A stretch of 16,355 nucleotides of DNA from Acidobacteriota bacterium (GCA_023410055.1 JAEYQK010000098.1:1-16355); one strand, 5' to 3'; shown: positions 5,950-13,559, counted from the stretch's first letter. Made by a program: numbers and translations. Notes: generated by a model from the letters alone, not told the origin.

Positions 5950-7719
5950 TTAGTACTTGCGGGCGCGCGGCGGAACGAGAGAAACATCCACCGGCTCGAA
6001 CTCAAACCGCGGTTCGTCCGCGTCCGCTGCGAAGTACGCCTTCGTCGTCTTGAGGAAGTCTTTGTCGTTGCGCTCGGGGAACTCGGGCTTGTAGTGTGCG
6101 CCACGAGACTCATTGCGCCACAGAGCACCCTGCGCGATTACGCGAGCAAGCTGCAACATGTTGTAGAGCTGCCGCGCGAACACAAACGTCGTATTCGCCC
6201 AGACCGTCTTGTCGCTCAGGTTCACGTGCTGGAATCGCTCAAGCAATTCGCACAGCTTCGGATCGGTTTCCTTCAGCAGGTTGTTGTAGCGGATGACCGT
6301 GCAGTTCTTGGTCATCAGATCGCCCAATTCGCGCCAGATCTTGAATGGGTTTTCCGTGCCGTCGTTCGAGATCAACCGCTGGTTGAACTCTTCCTGCCGT
6401 TTGCGCTCCGCATCGAAGCAGCCGTTGCTTTCAACAGCCTTCGCATTGCGCGCGTATTTGATAGCTTCCGGTCCGGCGACAAATCCGCCGTAAATGCAGG
6501 ACATGAGCGAGTTCGCACCCAGTCGATTTGCGCCGTGGATCGAGTAGTCGCACTCGCCGGCAGCATACAAGCCGGGGATGTTCGTCGCTTGGTTGTAATC
6601 GACCCAGAGGCCGCCCATGGTGTAGTGCATGCCGGGGAATATCTTCATCGGCACGTCACGCGGATCGTCGCCTACGAACTTCTCGTAGATCTCGAGAATG
6701 CCTTCCAGCTTCTTGTCGAGAATCTTGCGATCAATGTGCGTCAGGTCGAGATAGACCATCGGTTGGCCATCGACGCCGAGTTCGTGTTCGTAAACGACCT
6801 TGAAGATCGCTCGCGTAGCAACGTCTCGTGGAACGAGGTTTCCGTACTTCGGGTACCACTCTTCCAGGAAGTACCAGCGCTCGCTCTCGGGTATGCTGCG
6901 CGGCTCGCGCTTGTCGCCTTTCGCCTTTGGAACCCAGACGCGGCCACCTTCGCCGCGGGCCGACTCCGACATCAGACGCAGTTTGTCTTCGCCCGGAATC
7001 GCCGTCGGGTGAACCTGAATGAACTCGCCGTTCGCGTAGTACGCACCCTGCTGATACAGCGCCGACTGCGCGGAACCCGTACAAACAACCGAGTTCGTCG
7101 ACTTGCCAAAGATGGCTCCGATGCCGCCCGTTGCCATGATGACGGCGTCAGCGGGGAAGGTTGCGACTTCCATCGACCGCAAGTTCATGGCGCAAATACC
7201 ACGGCATGCGCCCTGCGAGTCAAGAACGGCGGAGAGGAACTCCCATCCTTCGAACTTTGTTACCTTGCCGTCAGCTTCATGGCGTCGAACCTGTTCATCC
7301 AGAGCGTAGAGAAGCTGCTGGCCGGTGGTCGCGCCGGCGAAAGCCGTGCGGTTGTAGAGCGTGCCACCGAAGCGGCGGAAGTCCAGCACGCCTTCTGGGG
7401 TACGGTTGAAAGGGACACCCATGCGGTCAAGCAAATCGATGATGCCCGGAGCCATGTCGCACATGGCCTGCACGGGAGGCTGGTTCGCGAGGAAGTCGCC
7501 GCCGTACACAGTGTCGTCAAAGTGCTGCCAGGTGGAGTCGCCTTCGCCCTTGAGGTTCTTTGCGGCGTTAATGCCGCCCTGCGCGCACACTGAGTGCGAA
7601 CGCTTAACGGGGACGATGGAGAAGAGGTCGCAGTGACCGCCCATCTCCGCGATCTTGATCGCAGCGGACAAGCCTGCGAGTCCGCCGCCGACTACGATGA
7701 TTCTTGGATTAGCTGCCAT
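5950..7719 (-). CDS. sdhA: Succinate dehydrogenase flavoprotein subunit
   Basis: Catalytic subunit of complex II, oxidising succinate to fumarate at a covalently bound FAD on the cytoplasmic side. The 589 residues are near full family length. Visible motifs: dinucleotide fold VVGGGLAGLSAA (9-20); flavin-linking H42 in SHSVCAQGG; HPTA with H237; SESARGEGG with R255; HYTMGG (365-370); AAGEC (386-390); and NRLGANSL with R399. The SHSVCAQGGINAAKN form and the pairing with a single long SdhC point to the Bacillus/Wolinella-like type B group. The ATG at 7719 has only a weak purine-rich site (AGAAGA). Its stop lies 21 bases before the sdhB ATG. By sequence alone a fumarate reductase role cannot be excluded, but a separate frd operon is not suggested. 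Confidence 0.97.
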   Translation of the reverse strand: MAANPRIIVVGGGLAGLSAAIKIAEMGGHCDLFSIVPVKRSHSVCAQGGINAAKNLKGEGDSTWQHFDDTVYGGDFLANQPPVQAMCDMAPGIIDLLDRMGVPFNRTPEGVLDFRRFGGTLYNRTAFAGATTGQQLLYALDEQVRRHEADGKVTKFEGWEFLSAVLDSQGACRGICAMNLRSMEVATFPADAVIMATGGIGAIFGKSTNSVVCTGSAQSALYQQGAYYANGEFIQVHPTAIPGEDKLRLMSESARGEGGRVWVPKAKGDKREPRSIPESERWYFLEEWYPKYGNLVPRDVATRAIFKVVYEHELGVDGQPMVYLDLTHIDRKILDKKLEGILEIYEKFVGDDPRDVPMKIFPGMHYTMGGLWVDYNQATNIPGLYAAGECDYSIHGANRLGANSLMSCIYGGFVAGPEAIKYARNAKAVESNGCFDAERKRQEEFNQRLISNDGTENPFKIWRELGDLMTKNCTVIRYNNLLKETDPKLCELLERFQHVNLSDKTVWANTTFVFARQLYNMLQLARVIAQGALWRNESRGAHYKPEFPERNDKDFLKTTKAYFAADADEPRFEFEPVDVSLVPPRARKY

Positions 7720-7769
7720 TGTCTTCGGATCTTCTGCTCAGAGCGGCATTCCCGCTCGCGGTAAATGTT

Positions 7770-8525
7770 CTAGTGGAGAACTTGCGCCTGCGCGCCTTCA
7801 TGCGAAACAGTAGGAATCGGAAGCTGCGGATGTTTGTAGAAAGCCACAAGGCTTGCAACTCCAGTTCCAGCAAGCGCCAGACCAATCGCCAGGCAGACGA
7901 CGCCGAATCTCTTTCGAGCCTTCGCGCCCGTCACAAATCCCCATTTCGCGGCAAACAGCCAAACGCCGTAAGCGAAATGCCACGAGGCGACCACAATCCC
8001 GATGAGGTAGACCGCGCCCATGACCGGATGGCCGATCAACTCGGCTTGGACCTTCGGGAACGCGGCTGCAGGGTTACCCGGAATGTGGGCGCCCATCCAG
8101 CGCATCGTTGCCGAGTGATACGCGATATACACGAGAGTCACAATGCCGGTCCATCGCTGCGACGTATACATCCAGTTCCCGATGAACGGATAATCGGCGT
8201 TGTTCGAATCGCCGCGCCACCAGATGTAGATCCCGTAGAACGCGTGGAACGCGATCGGAATATAGATGAACAGGATTTCGATGGCGACCAGGAAGGGAAG
8301 TCCGGTCAGGAACTCAACCTCCTTTGTGTACGAGTTAGCACCGTTGGTCGCGAACGCGTTTGAGAAAAAGTGCTCAAGCAAGAACACGCCAACCGGAAAA
8401 ATACCGCTCAGCGAATGGAGCCGGCGCCAGAGAAATGAATTGCCCTGCCCAGCCCTAAGAGGGGGAACTCCTGCAGGAATCCGAGCCGAGCCGCTCTCAG
8501 CCGGACGACTGGCTATTGTCGCCAC
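7770..8525 (-). CDS. sdhC: Succinate dehydrogenase cytochrome b subunit (diheme, type B)
   Basis: Membrane anchor of complex II, passing electrons through two hemes to menaquinone or a similar quinone. The protein has 251 residues and five predicted helices (about 40-56, 78-100, 124-145, 167-191, 207-229). Four histidines placed like the axial ligands of type B enzymes are visible: H37 (RRLHSLSG), H94 (FHAFYG), H137 (YHSAT) and H183 (WHFAYG). No sdhD follows, as expected for a single five-helix anchor. The start is GTG at 8525 with AAGGAG seven bases ahead. It is first in the operon, about 40 bases downstream of the predicted transcription start. The hydrophilic N-terminus (residues 1-30) is somewhat long. 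Confidence 0.95.
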   Translation of the reverse strand: MATIASRPAESGSARIPAGVPPLRAGQGNSFLWRRLHSLSGIFPVGVFLLEHFFSNAFATNGANSYTKEVEFLTGLPFLVAIEILFIYIPIAFHAFYGIYIWWRGDSNNADYPFIGNWMYTSQRWTGIVTLVYIAYHSATMRWMGAHIPGNPAAAFPKVQAELIGHPVMGAVYLIGIVVASWHFAYGVWLFAAKWGFVTGAKARKRFGVVCLAIGLALAGTGVASLVAFYKHPQLPIPTVSHEGAQAQVLH

Positions 8526-8571
8526 TGAAAAACTCCTTGGGGAACTATGATGGATTGATAACTACACTCCG

Positions 8572-8600
8572 ATTATTGGCCCCTGACGCGTGAGTGTCAA
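8572..8600 (-). promoter_or_regulatory. Sigma-70 promoter of sdhCAB
   Basis: Minus-strand TTGACA (8595-8600), a 17-base spacer and AATAAT (8572-8577) are a near-perfect housekeeping promoter. The start of transcription would be near 8565, about 40 bases before the sdhC GTG. It is the best promoter in the window. Confidence 0.8.
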
Positions 8601-8622
8601 GATTTTCTCAGGTTAACACTCA
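8591..8622. repeat. Inverted repeat over the sdh -35 box
   Basis: Arms TGAGTGT (8591-8597) and ACACTCA (8616-8622) are separated by 18 bases. The left arm overlaps the -35 box of the sdh promoter, a suitable place for a dimeric repressor or activator. It could alternatively be a weak 3' hairpin for the rdgB transcript, but no T tract follows. Confidence 0.5.
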
Positions 8623-8685
8623 CTACCGACAACTCAGCAATGCTGCGACGGTTCTCACCAGCGAACTCTGCCGAAAACTTGCTTC

Positions 8686-9336
8686 TCAAGAGCCATTTCT
8701 CTCATGCCACGAAAGAAATTTTCTGAAGGCCTGTCCGCGATGGCTGATAGAAGACTTCTCCTGGGGACTCAACTCGGCAAACGTCTTATTTAGGCTAGAG
8801 ATGAAGAAAAGCGGATCATATCCGAACCCGCCCGCACCCTGAGGAGCGTAGAGAATTCTTCCGTCAACCTCTCCGTGAAATAGGGCCAGCAATCGCCCGT
8901 TCCGGGCGGCGGCAATCTCGCACACGAAGGCAGCGGCGCGCTGGCTCTCTTCCACGTTCGCCATCTCGCGAAGGAGTCTCTGGTTGTTCGCCTCATCACT
9001 CGAATTCGCGTGAGGATCGCCGAGTGCTGCGGCAGCGTATCTCGCAGAATGCACCCCAGGAGCTCCGTTCAAAGCGTCAACTTTCAAGCCGGAGTCATCG
9101 GCAACCACGATTTTCCCCTCGGTATAACGACTGTAGTACTGAGCCTTCTTCGCGGCGTTCGCCTCAAAAGTAGGAGCGTCCTCCTTGGCAGGGGGGATAC
9201 TCGCCAGCTCCGGAAGACCCTCGACCTTGATACCGTGCTCGGCAGCGACAGCGGCAAAATCCCGAAGTTTGCCCTTGTTCGAGGTTGCTATGAAGACGAT
9301 ATGTTGCCTGCCGGTTCCTGGCTCCATGGCGAGCAT
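8686..9336 (-). CDS. rdgB: XTP/dITP pyrophosphatase, RdgB/HAM1 family
   Basis: House-cleaning enzyme that hydrolyses deaminated purine nucleotides (dITP, XTP) to monophosphates and pyrophosphate, keeping them out of DNA and RNA. The 216 residues are close to the usual length of about 200. Family motifs: ATSNKGKL (17-24, substrate and phosphate binding), VADDSGL (78-84, metal-binding acids), GAPGVHSARY (91-100), GGFGYDP (169-175) and SHRGQA (198-203). The start is unsure between the ATG at 9336 and a second at 9327; neither has a clear ribosome site. The window shows no rph or hemW neighbour. It lies upstream of the sdh promoter on the same strand and is divergent from the tRNA gene. No convincing promoter was seen. 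Confidence 0.95.
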   Translation of the reverse strand: MLAMEPGTGRQHIVFIATSNKGKLRDFAAVAAEHGIKVEGLPELASIPPAKEDAPTFEANAAKKAQYYSRYTEGKIVVADDSGLKVDALNGAPGVHSARYAAAALGDPHANSSDEANNQRLLREMANVEESQRAAAFVCEIAAARNGRLLALFHGEVDGRILYAPQGAGGFGYDPLFFISSLNKTFAELSPQEKSSISHRGQAFRKFLSWHERNGS

Positions 9337-9423
9337 TGTACCGAATGTCGAACATCGACACGAAATGCGGGCACGATTGGTCCCAACTTTTCATGAACAT
9401 GCGGGAATGATGTGCTTACCTCT

Positions 9424-9452
9424 TCCGCAAACTGACCGCCTATGTTTATAAT
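9424..9452 (+). promoter_or_regulatory. Promoter of the tRNA-Arg gene
   Basis: A perfect TATAAT at 9447-9452 lies 24 bases before the tRNA 5' end. The hexamer 17 bases further up (TTCCGC) is a poor -35 match. Position and -10 quality make this the likely promoter. Confidence 0.6.
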
Positions 9453-9476
9453 CAATTTGCAGCAGGGTTCACACAT

Positions 9477-9553
9477 GCGCCCGTAGCTCAGTTGGATAGA
9501 GCGTCTGGCTACGAACCAGAAGGTCGGGTGTTCGAATCACTCCGGGCGCACCA
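9477..9553 (+). tRNA. tRNA-Arg (anticodon ACG)
   Basis: A complete cloverleaf can be folded by eye. Acceptor arms GCGCCCG/CGGGCGC pair fully, with discriminator A and an encoded CCA at 9551-9553. The D arm is GCTC/GAGC around AGTTGGATA. The anticodon stem TCTGG/CCAGA holds loop CTACGAA with anticodon ACG. The T arm is GGGTG/CACTC around TTCGAAT. The wobble A34 is expected to be edited to inosine so that CGU, CGC and CGA are read, as is general for bacterial tRNA-Arg(ACG). It is a single tRNA gene with its own -10 box and terminator. Confidence 0.97.
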
Positions 9554-9569
9554 TAAGATTAGTAAAGAA

Positions 9570-9595
9570 GGCATCCGCAAAGCGGGTGCCTTTTT
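9570..9595 (+). terminator. Terminator of the tRNA-Arg gene
   Basis: GGCATCCGC/GCGGGTGCC (nine pairs, one G-U) with an AAA loop is followed by TTTTT. It starts 17 bases after the CCA end. Textbook form. Confidence 0.93.
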
Positions 9596-9972
9596 CGCTT
9601 TCCGCAATTTTTGCGTACGCGGCGCTACCGGAGCACATGAACGTCCTGATGCCGCTTTAACAGCGTTTCTAATCAGTCCCAGATTGTCCATTACTGTTGC
9701 TTATGGGTGTCGTTCAAATCGCTTATCAAAAGTACCTTATTTTTCAATGACTTTCGCACAATTTTGCTTCGAAGTTGAGCCTCTCTGAAGTAGAATCACT
9801 CCACCTTACGGCCAGATCGTACCGCGTCCATTCGCTAATGCCTTGTGCCAGCAATTCCGATACACAGAACGGCATAGGTGCATGTGCTTGCGGGTCTCGC
9901 TTAAGCCGAACTGTCTAGTTGAACCACTCCGAATTGTGGATACGTTACGAGAGATTAAGAAGGAGAGTAGTG
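9596..9972. other. Intergenic region upstream of the porin gene
   Basis: This 377-base stretch holds no gene I can support. Local AT-rich pieces occur around 9720-9770, and TAGAAT near 9791 with TTCGAA 17 bases before it could be a weak promoter. The length suggests a regulated, long 5' leader for the porin gene, but I see no recognisable riboswitch or repeat. Confidence 0.5.
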
Positions 9973-11601
9973 ATGCATAGATTCATAACTTGGCTGCTGG
10001 CTCTGGGGTTCATCATTACACCGGGGCTTGCCAGCGCTGAAAATGGGACCGATGGCAATGCCTCCACCCCAGTATCGGCACAAGAGATACAGGAGATGAA
10101 GGCGCTCTTGAAAGCCCAGTCCGAAGCGCTTCAGCAGCAGCGTGCTGCTCTCGAACAGGCAGAGCAGCGGATGAAGGAACTCCAGCAGCGACTCGGATTG
10201 GCAGAAGCATCCCCGACAATCAAGCCCGCAGTTGCAGCAAGCGTTGCAGCCGCTATGGTCGAGCCAAAGGCCGCCGAGAAGAAAGAGGAGCCGGCGCCTC
10301 TCTACTTCCGAATCGGTGGAGCAAAGTTCACGCCCGGCGGATTCCTTGATTTCGTAACCTTCTTCCGCAGCACCAATGTCGGTAGTGGCGTAGCCACGAC
10401 TTTCAACAGCATTCCCTATAGCAACACGGCCGCGGGACAAATGTCCGAACTGCGAATGGGCGCTCAGTCGTCGCGCATCGCTCTCAAGGTGGACTCGACT
10501 GTGGGTCAGAACAAGGTTCTTGGTTACGTTGAGACCGACTTTGTAGGAAATTCCGCTCCGAGCATGTACGTTACCAGCAACAGCATGACGCTTCGTATGC
10601 GCATGTTCCTCGCCGACGTCCAGCGCGGAAAACTCGAGTTTACCGGCGGACAGGCTTGGACCCTAATGACACCGAGTCGTCGCGGCCTGGGCGTCCTACC
10701 CTCTGATCTTCTGATCCCCTACGTCGGTGATGCTAATTATCAGGTCGGTTTCTCGTGGGCGCGCCAGGCCCAGTTTCGCGTGACCTATCACCCCTCCGAC
10801 AACTGGACGTTGGCTGCCTCTATTGAGAACCCACAACAGTACGTTGCCGCCGGCGCAGTCACCTATCCCTCCGTGTACAGTGCTGCACTCGCTTCACAGC
10901 TAGATGCTGCAAGCAATAGTGCGGCGCCCAATCTTCATCCCGACTTCGTTGTAAAGTTCGCACACGATCAGAAAGTAGGAGCGCGCAACTGGCATGTCGA
11001 AGGCGGCGGCATAGTGCGTAGCTTCAAGGTCGCCATCAAGCAAGGCAGTGTCTACAACGCGAACACCGCAACGGGCGGTGCGCTGACAGCCGGTACTACA
11101 TTTGAACTGTTCAAGAACTTCAATCTAGTCGGAAACGTGGTGTGGGGTAACGGCGCAGGACGATATCTTGCCGGACTTGCCCCTGACCTGATCGTCAAGT
11201 CTGACGGCGCTCCTTCGCTCGTGCACTCGGGTTCGGTTCTTACTGGATTTGAATGGATAGCCTCGAAGAACACAACCATTGCGGCCTACTACGGAGGTAT
11301 CTACGCGGGCCGCAACGCGTTCGTAGACGTGACATCTGCGACTTACAATTCGGCGAATCCAGCAACCTGGACCTACGGCGGATTTGGCGGCTATGCCTCG
11401 CCCAACTCTGCAAATCGCAGCATTCAGGAAGGCACGCTCGTGCTGACCCAAACATTCTGGAAGAACCCCAATTATGGTGCCCTCCAGTTCATCAGCCAGG
11501 GCTCGTATCTGACTCGCTCACCGTGGTACGTCGCTCCCAGTGCCCCGAAGAATGCTCATTTGTTCCTGAGCACGGCGGGAATCCGGTACGTACTCCCGTA
11601 A
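9973..11601 (+). CDS. DcaP-like outer-membrane porin
   Basis: A 542-residue beta-barrel channel of the outer membrane, probably trimeric. The frame is open to 9919, but the ATG at 9973 has AAGGAGA just upstream and starts a good signal peptide (MHRFITWLLALGFIITPGLASA). Residues about 33-75 form a heptad-like Gln/Glu/Leu coiled coil (IQEMKALLKAQ, then LEQAEQRMKELQQRL), followed by an Ala-rich linker. From about 100 on, alternating aromatic and polar strands form the barrel. Features such as GGFLDF, SELRMGAQSSRIALK and GGQAWTLM resemble the DcaP family, and the last residues (RYVLP) are strand-like. Substrate is unknown; DcaP relatives take up small anionic compounds. It is monocistronic, between a long leader and a strong terminator. 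Confidence 0.85.
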   Translation: MHRFITWLLALGFIITPGLASAENGTDGNASTPVSAQEIQEMKALLKAQSEALQQQRAALEQAEQRMKELQQRLGLAEASPTIKPAVAASVAAAMVEPKAAEKKEEPAPLYFRIGGAKFTPGGFLDFVTFFRSTNVGSGVATTFNSIPYSNTAAGQMSELRMGAQSSRIALKVDSTVGQNKVLGYVETDFVGNSAPSMYVTSNSMTLRMRMFLADVQRGKLEFTGGQAWTLMTPSRRGLGVLPSDLLIPYVGDANYQVGFSWARQAQFRVTYHPSDNWTLAASIENPQQYVAAGAVTYPSVYSAALASQLDAASNSAAPNLHPDFVVKFAHDQKVGARNWHVEGGGIVRSFKVAIKQGSVYNANTATGGALTAGTTFELFKNFNLVGNVVWGNGAGRYLAGLAPDLIVKSDGAPSLVHSGSVLTGFEWIASKNTTIAAYYGGIYAGRNAFVDVTSATYNSANPATWTYGGFGGYASPNSANRSIQEGTLVLTQTFWKNPNYGALQFISQGSYLTRSPWYVAPSAPKNAHLFLSTAGIRYVLP

Positions 11602-11615
11602 TTCTGTGGCGTCAC

Positions 11616-11655
11616 ACAAAAGCTCCGCCCCGAAAATGGGGGCCGGAGCTTTTGT
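11616..11655. terminator. Bidirectional terminator between porin and convergent gene
   Basis: A 12-bp stem (ACAAAAGCTCCG/CGGAGCTTTTGT) continues into CCCC/GGGG around a short loop. A-rich and T-rich flanks make it work on both strands. It lies 14 bases after the porin stop and 13 bases after the stop of the convergent minus-strand ORF at 11669. Confidence 0.9.
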
Positions 11656-11668
11656 CTTCATAGCGGAC

Positions 11669-11992
11669 TCATGCAGCCAGAGGATCATCCTTCTGATCAT
11701 TCTGATTTCTTCTCTGACGATCTCCAGGCTCCGGATCGACCGTGTCTTGATCCTCGTCCGCTTCACGCTCCAGTTTTTCGCGCTCGTCCTGCTTCTTGTT
11801 CTGCTCCATAATCTCCCCACTGTGTTCAGGACTCTGCCCCGGTTCCGGCAAGTCAGTATCATGAGTATCCACTATTGGTCCTTTGTCTCGATGCCCGATT
11901 TGCCCGAACAGGGAAGTATTCGTACTCTGCTCAGGGCGATCCTGCTCCACTGCGCCCTTTGATCTGAATTCGTCGTCTGCCGCTGGTGACAT
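11669..11992 (-). CDS. Small, highly charged, probably disordered protein
   Basis: A 107-residue hydrophilic protein without signal peptide or membrane helix. It is very rich in Asp, Glu, Gln, Lys and Pro and nearly free of hydrophobic clusters (KKQDEREKLEREADEDQD in the C-terminal half), so it is probably unfolded on its own. No family recognised. Support for a real gene: its stop lies 13 bases from a bidirectional terminator, and the opposite-strand reading is an unlikely hydrophobic shadow. Against: the ATG at 11992 has no Shine-Dalgarno site and directly follows a TAG stop of another short frame (TAGATG), so translation may be coupled or the start may be wrong. Confidence 0.5.
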   Translation of the reverse strand: MSPAADDEFRSKGAVEQDRPEQSTNTSLFGQIGHRDKGPIVDTHDTDLPEPGQSPEHSGEIMEQNKKQDEREKLEREADEDQDTVDPEPGDRQRRNQNDQKDDPLAA

Positions 11993-12136
11993 CTAGTGTC
12001 GGAGGGTGCCCGCATCCCATCCAGTTGCCTCAAGCGCGGCAGCGATCATACGCAACTTTGCAGGAAGCCTCGTGTTCGATTCGATGTATTTACGAATCGG
12101 TAGGCAGTAGGGCTCTCGGGGATGGGGAGGAGTCAT
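11993..12136 (-). CDS. Possible 47-residue protein coupled to the next ORF
   Basis: A short minus-strand frame from the ATG at 12136 ends with TAG directly against the ATG of the 107-residue ORF. Its product looks protein-like, with a basic central part (PIRKYIESN) and an amphipathic helix (LRMIAAALEATGWDA). It has no ribosome site, and its start overlaps the start of the divergent gene at 12135 by two bases (CATG). An ATG inside the frame (MIAAALE) could also serve. I regard it as unproven. Confidence 0.25.
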   Translation of the reverse strand: MTPPHPREPYCLPIRKYIESNTRLPAKLRMIAAALEATGWDAGTLRH

Positions 12137-12458
12137 GAAGAAATTGGCATGGTCCTTGGTTGCGGCAGCTCTACTCGGATTGACGGCAACGGCCAGCGCG
12201 CAAGTTGCCGTCTCAGTTCGCATCGGACCGCGCCCGAGGTACGTCGTTCCGGCACGTCCGGTGATCTATCCAGTCGCGCCGGTTGTATATCCCGCGCCTG
12301 TTTTGTACCGGCCCTACTCTGTCACTCCGGTCATCGTTGCACGCCCGGTAGTGTACTGTGGCCCAGTCTGTCGAGCCAGAATGCGCGAAGAACGACGCGA
12401 GATCCGAGCGGAGCGGCGGTGGTTTCGCCACGAACGATGGGAACACGGCTGGAGATAG
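12135..12458 (+). CDS. Small secreted Pro/Val/Tyr-rich protein
   Basis: A 107-residue exported protein of unknown function. A clear signal peptide (MKKLAWSLVAAALLGLTATASAQ) is followed by a repetitive Pro/Val/Tyr/Arg segment in which units like ARPVIYP and APVVYP recur (about 30-75). A CGPVC pair comes next, and then a strongly basic and charged helix (REERREIRAERRWFRHE) to the end. The ATG has GGGAGG four bases ahead, a strong site. Such low-complexity segments with a basic tail could bind the envelope surface or anionic polymers, but nothing in the sequence proves this. It is a lone gene with a terminator 30 bases after the stop. Confidence 0.8.
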   Translation: MKKLAWSLVAAALLGLTATASAQVAVSVRIGPRPRYVVPARPVIYPVAPVVYPAPVLYRPYSVTPVIVARPVVYCGPVCRARMREERREIRAERRWFRHERWEHGWR

Positions 12459-12487
12459 GGAGGCGAACATCGTAGCCGCACAATAAG

Positions 12488-12519
12488 AAAGCCCTCCAGT
12501 GTTCGACCGGAGGGCTTTT
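12488..12519. terminator. Bidirectional terminator between two convergent genes
   Basis: AAAGCCCTCC pairs with GGAGGGCTTT around an 11-base loop, with A-rich and T-rich ends so both strands can terminate. It ends transcripts of the small secreted gene (plus) and of cpoB (minus, stop at 12543). Confidence 0.88.
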
Positions 12520-12542
12520 CTGCATGCGTTCTTCTCGCACGA

Positions 12543-13391
12543 CTACTGTGTGCGCCGCGCAGCACTGGGTTTCGATGCCGCCGTACCTGCGCCCATCTTC
12601 CGCAACTGCTCACGCGCGGTAGTAGCCTCGATCGAGCGCGGATAGCGCTGAACAAGGCTCTGCAATTCGCGAACGGCAGACTGCTTCTGTCCCAGTTGAG
12701 AGAGAGCCAAACCCTTTTTCAGCTGAGCCGCTGCCGCCTTATTTCCACCCGGATACTGTTCCAGAACCTTGTCGTATTCGACCACCGCCTGCTGGAAGTT
12801 CCCGTTGCGGTAATTGATATCGGCCACGTAGAACTGAGCATTCCCCGCCAGATCATTTGTTGGGTAGTACTTCAGGAAATCCCCAAATTCTCCCGCAGCC
12901 AGGTCCAGTTTGTTCGCGTTGTAATCGCGTAGCGCATTGTCGTACAGCATCTGCGGCGGAGGTGCCTGCGACTGCGGAGCAGTTCCAGTCGGAGTCGCGC
13001 CCGGCGCGAGATTCTGTTGCTGCTGTGCAAGCTGGTCGATCTGTGTGCTGATCTTCGCCATGCGCCCTTTTAGCTCGTCGATGCTGTCATTAAGCGCCTG
13101 TATCTGCCCGGAAAGCTGATCGTTACGGCCGGAGACATCCGTGTGCTGCTGATTCAGCGCCTGCTGCAGCTTGTCCATCGATGCAACAATCTTGTTCATT
13201 CCATCGGTGTTCTGCTCAACGAGGTTGCGCATTACGCCCATGCGCTCATCGAACGACTGCTGCATGCGGGCCATCTGGTCCTGAAGCGCCTGAACCTGCG
13301 TCTGCAATTGAACCATTTCCTTGCTGACGCCGAAGCAGGGAAGTGCTGCAAGCGCGATGACTGCGATCAGAAAAGTAATTCGCGTTTTCAT
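12543..13391 (-). CDS. cpoB: Tol-Pal system protein CpoB/YbgF
   Basis: Periplasmic partner of the Tol-Pal machine that, in E. coli, links outer-membrane constriction with peptidoglycan synthesis at division. The 282 residues start with a signal peptide (MKTRITFLIAVIALAALPCFG). A long Gln-rich coiled coil (about 25-128) should trimerise. A Pro/Ala/Gln linker (129-146) follows, then TPR repeats (about 148-255; LYDNALRDYNANKLDLA and AQFYVADINYRNGNFQQA mark helix pairs) and a basic tail. E. coli YbgF is 263 residues with the same order. The start has a modest AGGA site four bases ahead. It lies after pal, as is usual, but a hairpin terminator separates them and the gap carries an element also found before pal. 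Confidence 0.92.
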   Translation of the reverse strand: MKTRITFLIAVIALAALPCFGVSKEMVQLQTQVQALQDQMARMQQSFDERMGVMRNLVEQNTDGMNKIVASMDKLQQALNQQHTDVSGRNDQLSGQIQALNDSIDELKGRMAKISTQIDQLAQQQQNLAPGATPTGTAPQSQAPPPQMLYDNALRDYNANKLDLAAGEFGDFLKYYPTNDLAGNAQFYVADINYRNGNFQQAVVEYDKVLEQYPGGNKAAAAQLKKGLALSQLGQKQSAVRELQSLVQRYPRSIEATTAREQLRKMGAGTAASKPSAARRTQ

Positions 13392-13432
13392 ATTGTCCTG
13401 ATTAGATGCTGCCCGGAGTTTCAGTACTGCTT

Positions 13433-13448
13433 ATTCAGTATTTCGCAA
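13433..13448 (-). repeat. 16-bp element, copy 1 (before cpoB)
   Basis: Minus-strand TTGCGAAATACTGAAT, 41 bases upstream of the cpoB start. It matches a second copy at 14496-14511 in 15 of 16 positions. Both lie in Tol-Pal gene gaps, which suggests a shared regulatory or promoter element. Confidence 0.55.
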
Positions 13449-13480
13449 AGGAGGTGCTGTCCGCAAATCGGCAACATGGG

Positions 13481-13506
13481 AAAATGGCCCGGCATTGAGC
13501 CGGGCC
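13481..13506 (-). terminator. Terminator after pal
   Basis: A perfect 8-bp GC stem (GGCCCGGC/GCCGGGCC, 13486-13493 with 13499-13506) with a 5-base loop is followed on the minus strand by ATTTT. It lies 53 bases after the pal stop. The T run is short, so read-through into cpoB is possible. Confidence 0.75.
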
Positions 13507-13559
13507 GCTTTTATCACGTGACACCACGTCATCTCTAACCTGGTGTCGAAGGTACCGTC

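Noticed and set aside
6094..7593. 499-codon open frame on the plus strand
   Set aside because: It lies fully antisense to sdhA, which has all its catalytic motifs. It has no ribosome site and an Arg/Val/Ala-rich shadow composition.
9477..9553. tRNA-Arg as an integration site
   Set aside because: No integrase, no direct repeat of the tRNA 3' end and no foreign-looking DNA downstream in the window.
11606..11962. 118-codon hydrophobic plus-strand frame after the porin
   Set aside because: It starts inside the terminator stem, and its hydrophobic run is what the opposite strand of an Asp/Glu/Gln-rich coding frame gives.
13392..13480. Sigma-70 promoter for cpoB (TTGCGA with TACTGA)
   Set aside because: The -10 match is too weak to call; the conserved 16-bp element there is reported instead without a promoter claim.
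13446..13538. Strong ribosome-site-like AAAGGAGGTG followed by a short plus-strand frame
   Set aside because: The next ATG is about 20 bases away, the frame has some 20 codons and runs through the pal terminator stem. No sign of coding.
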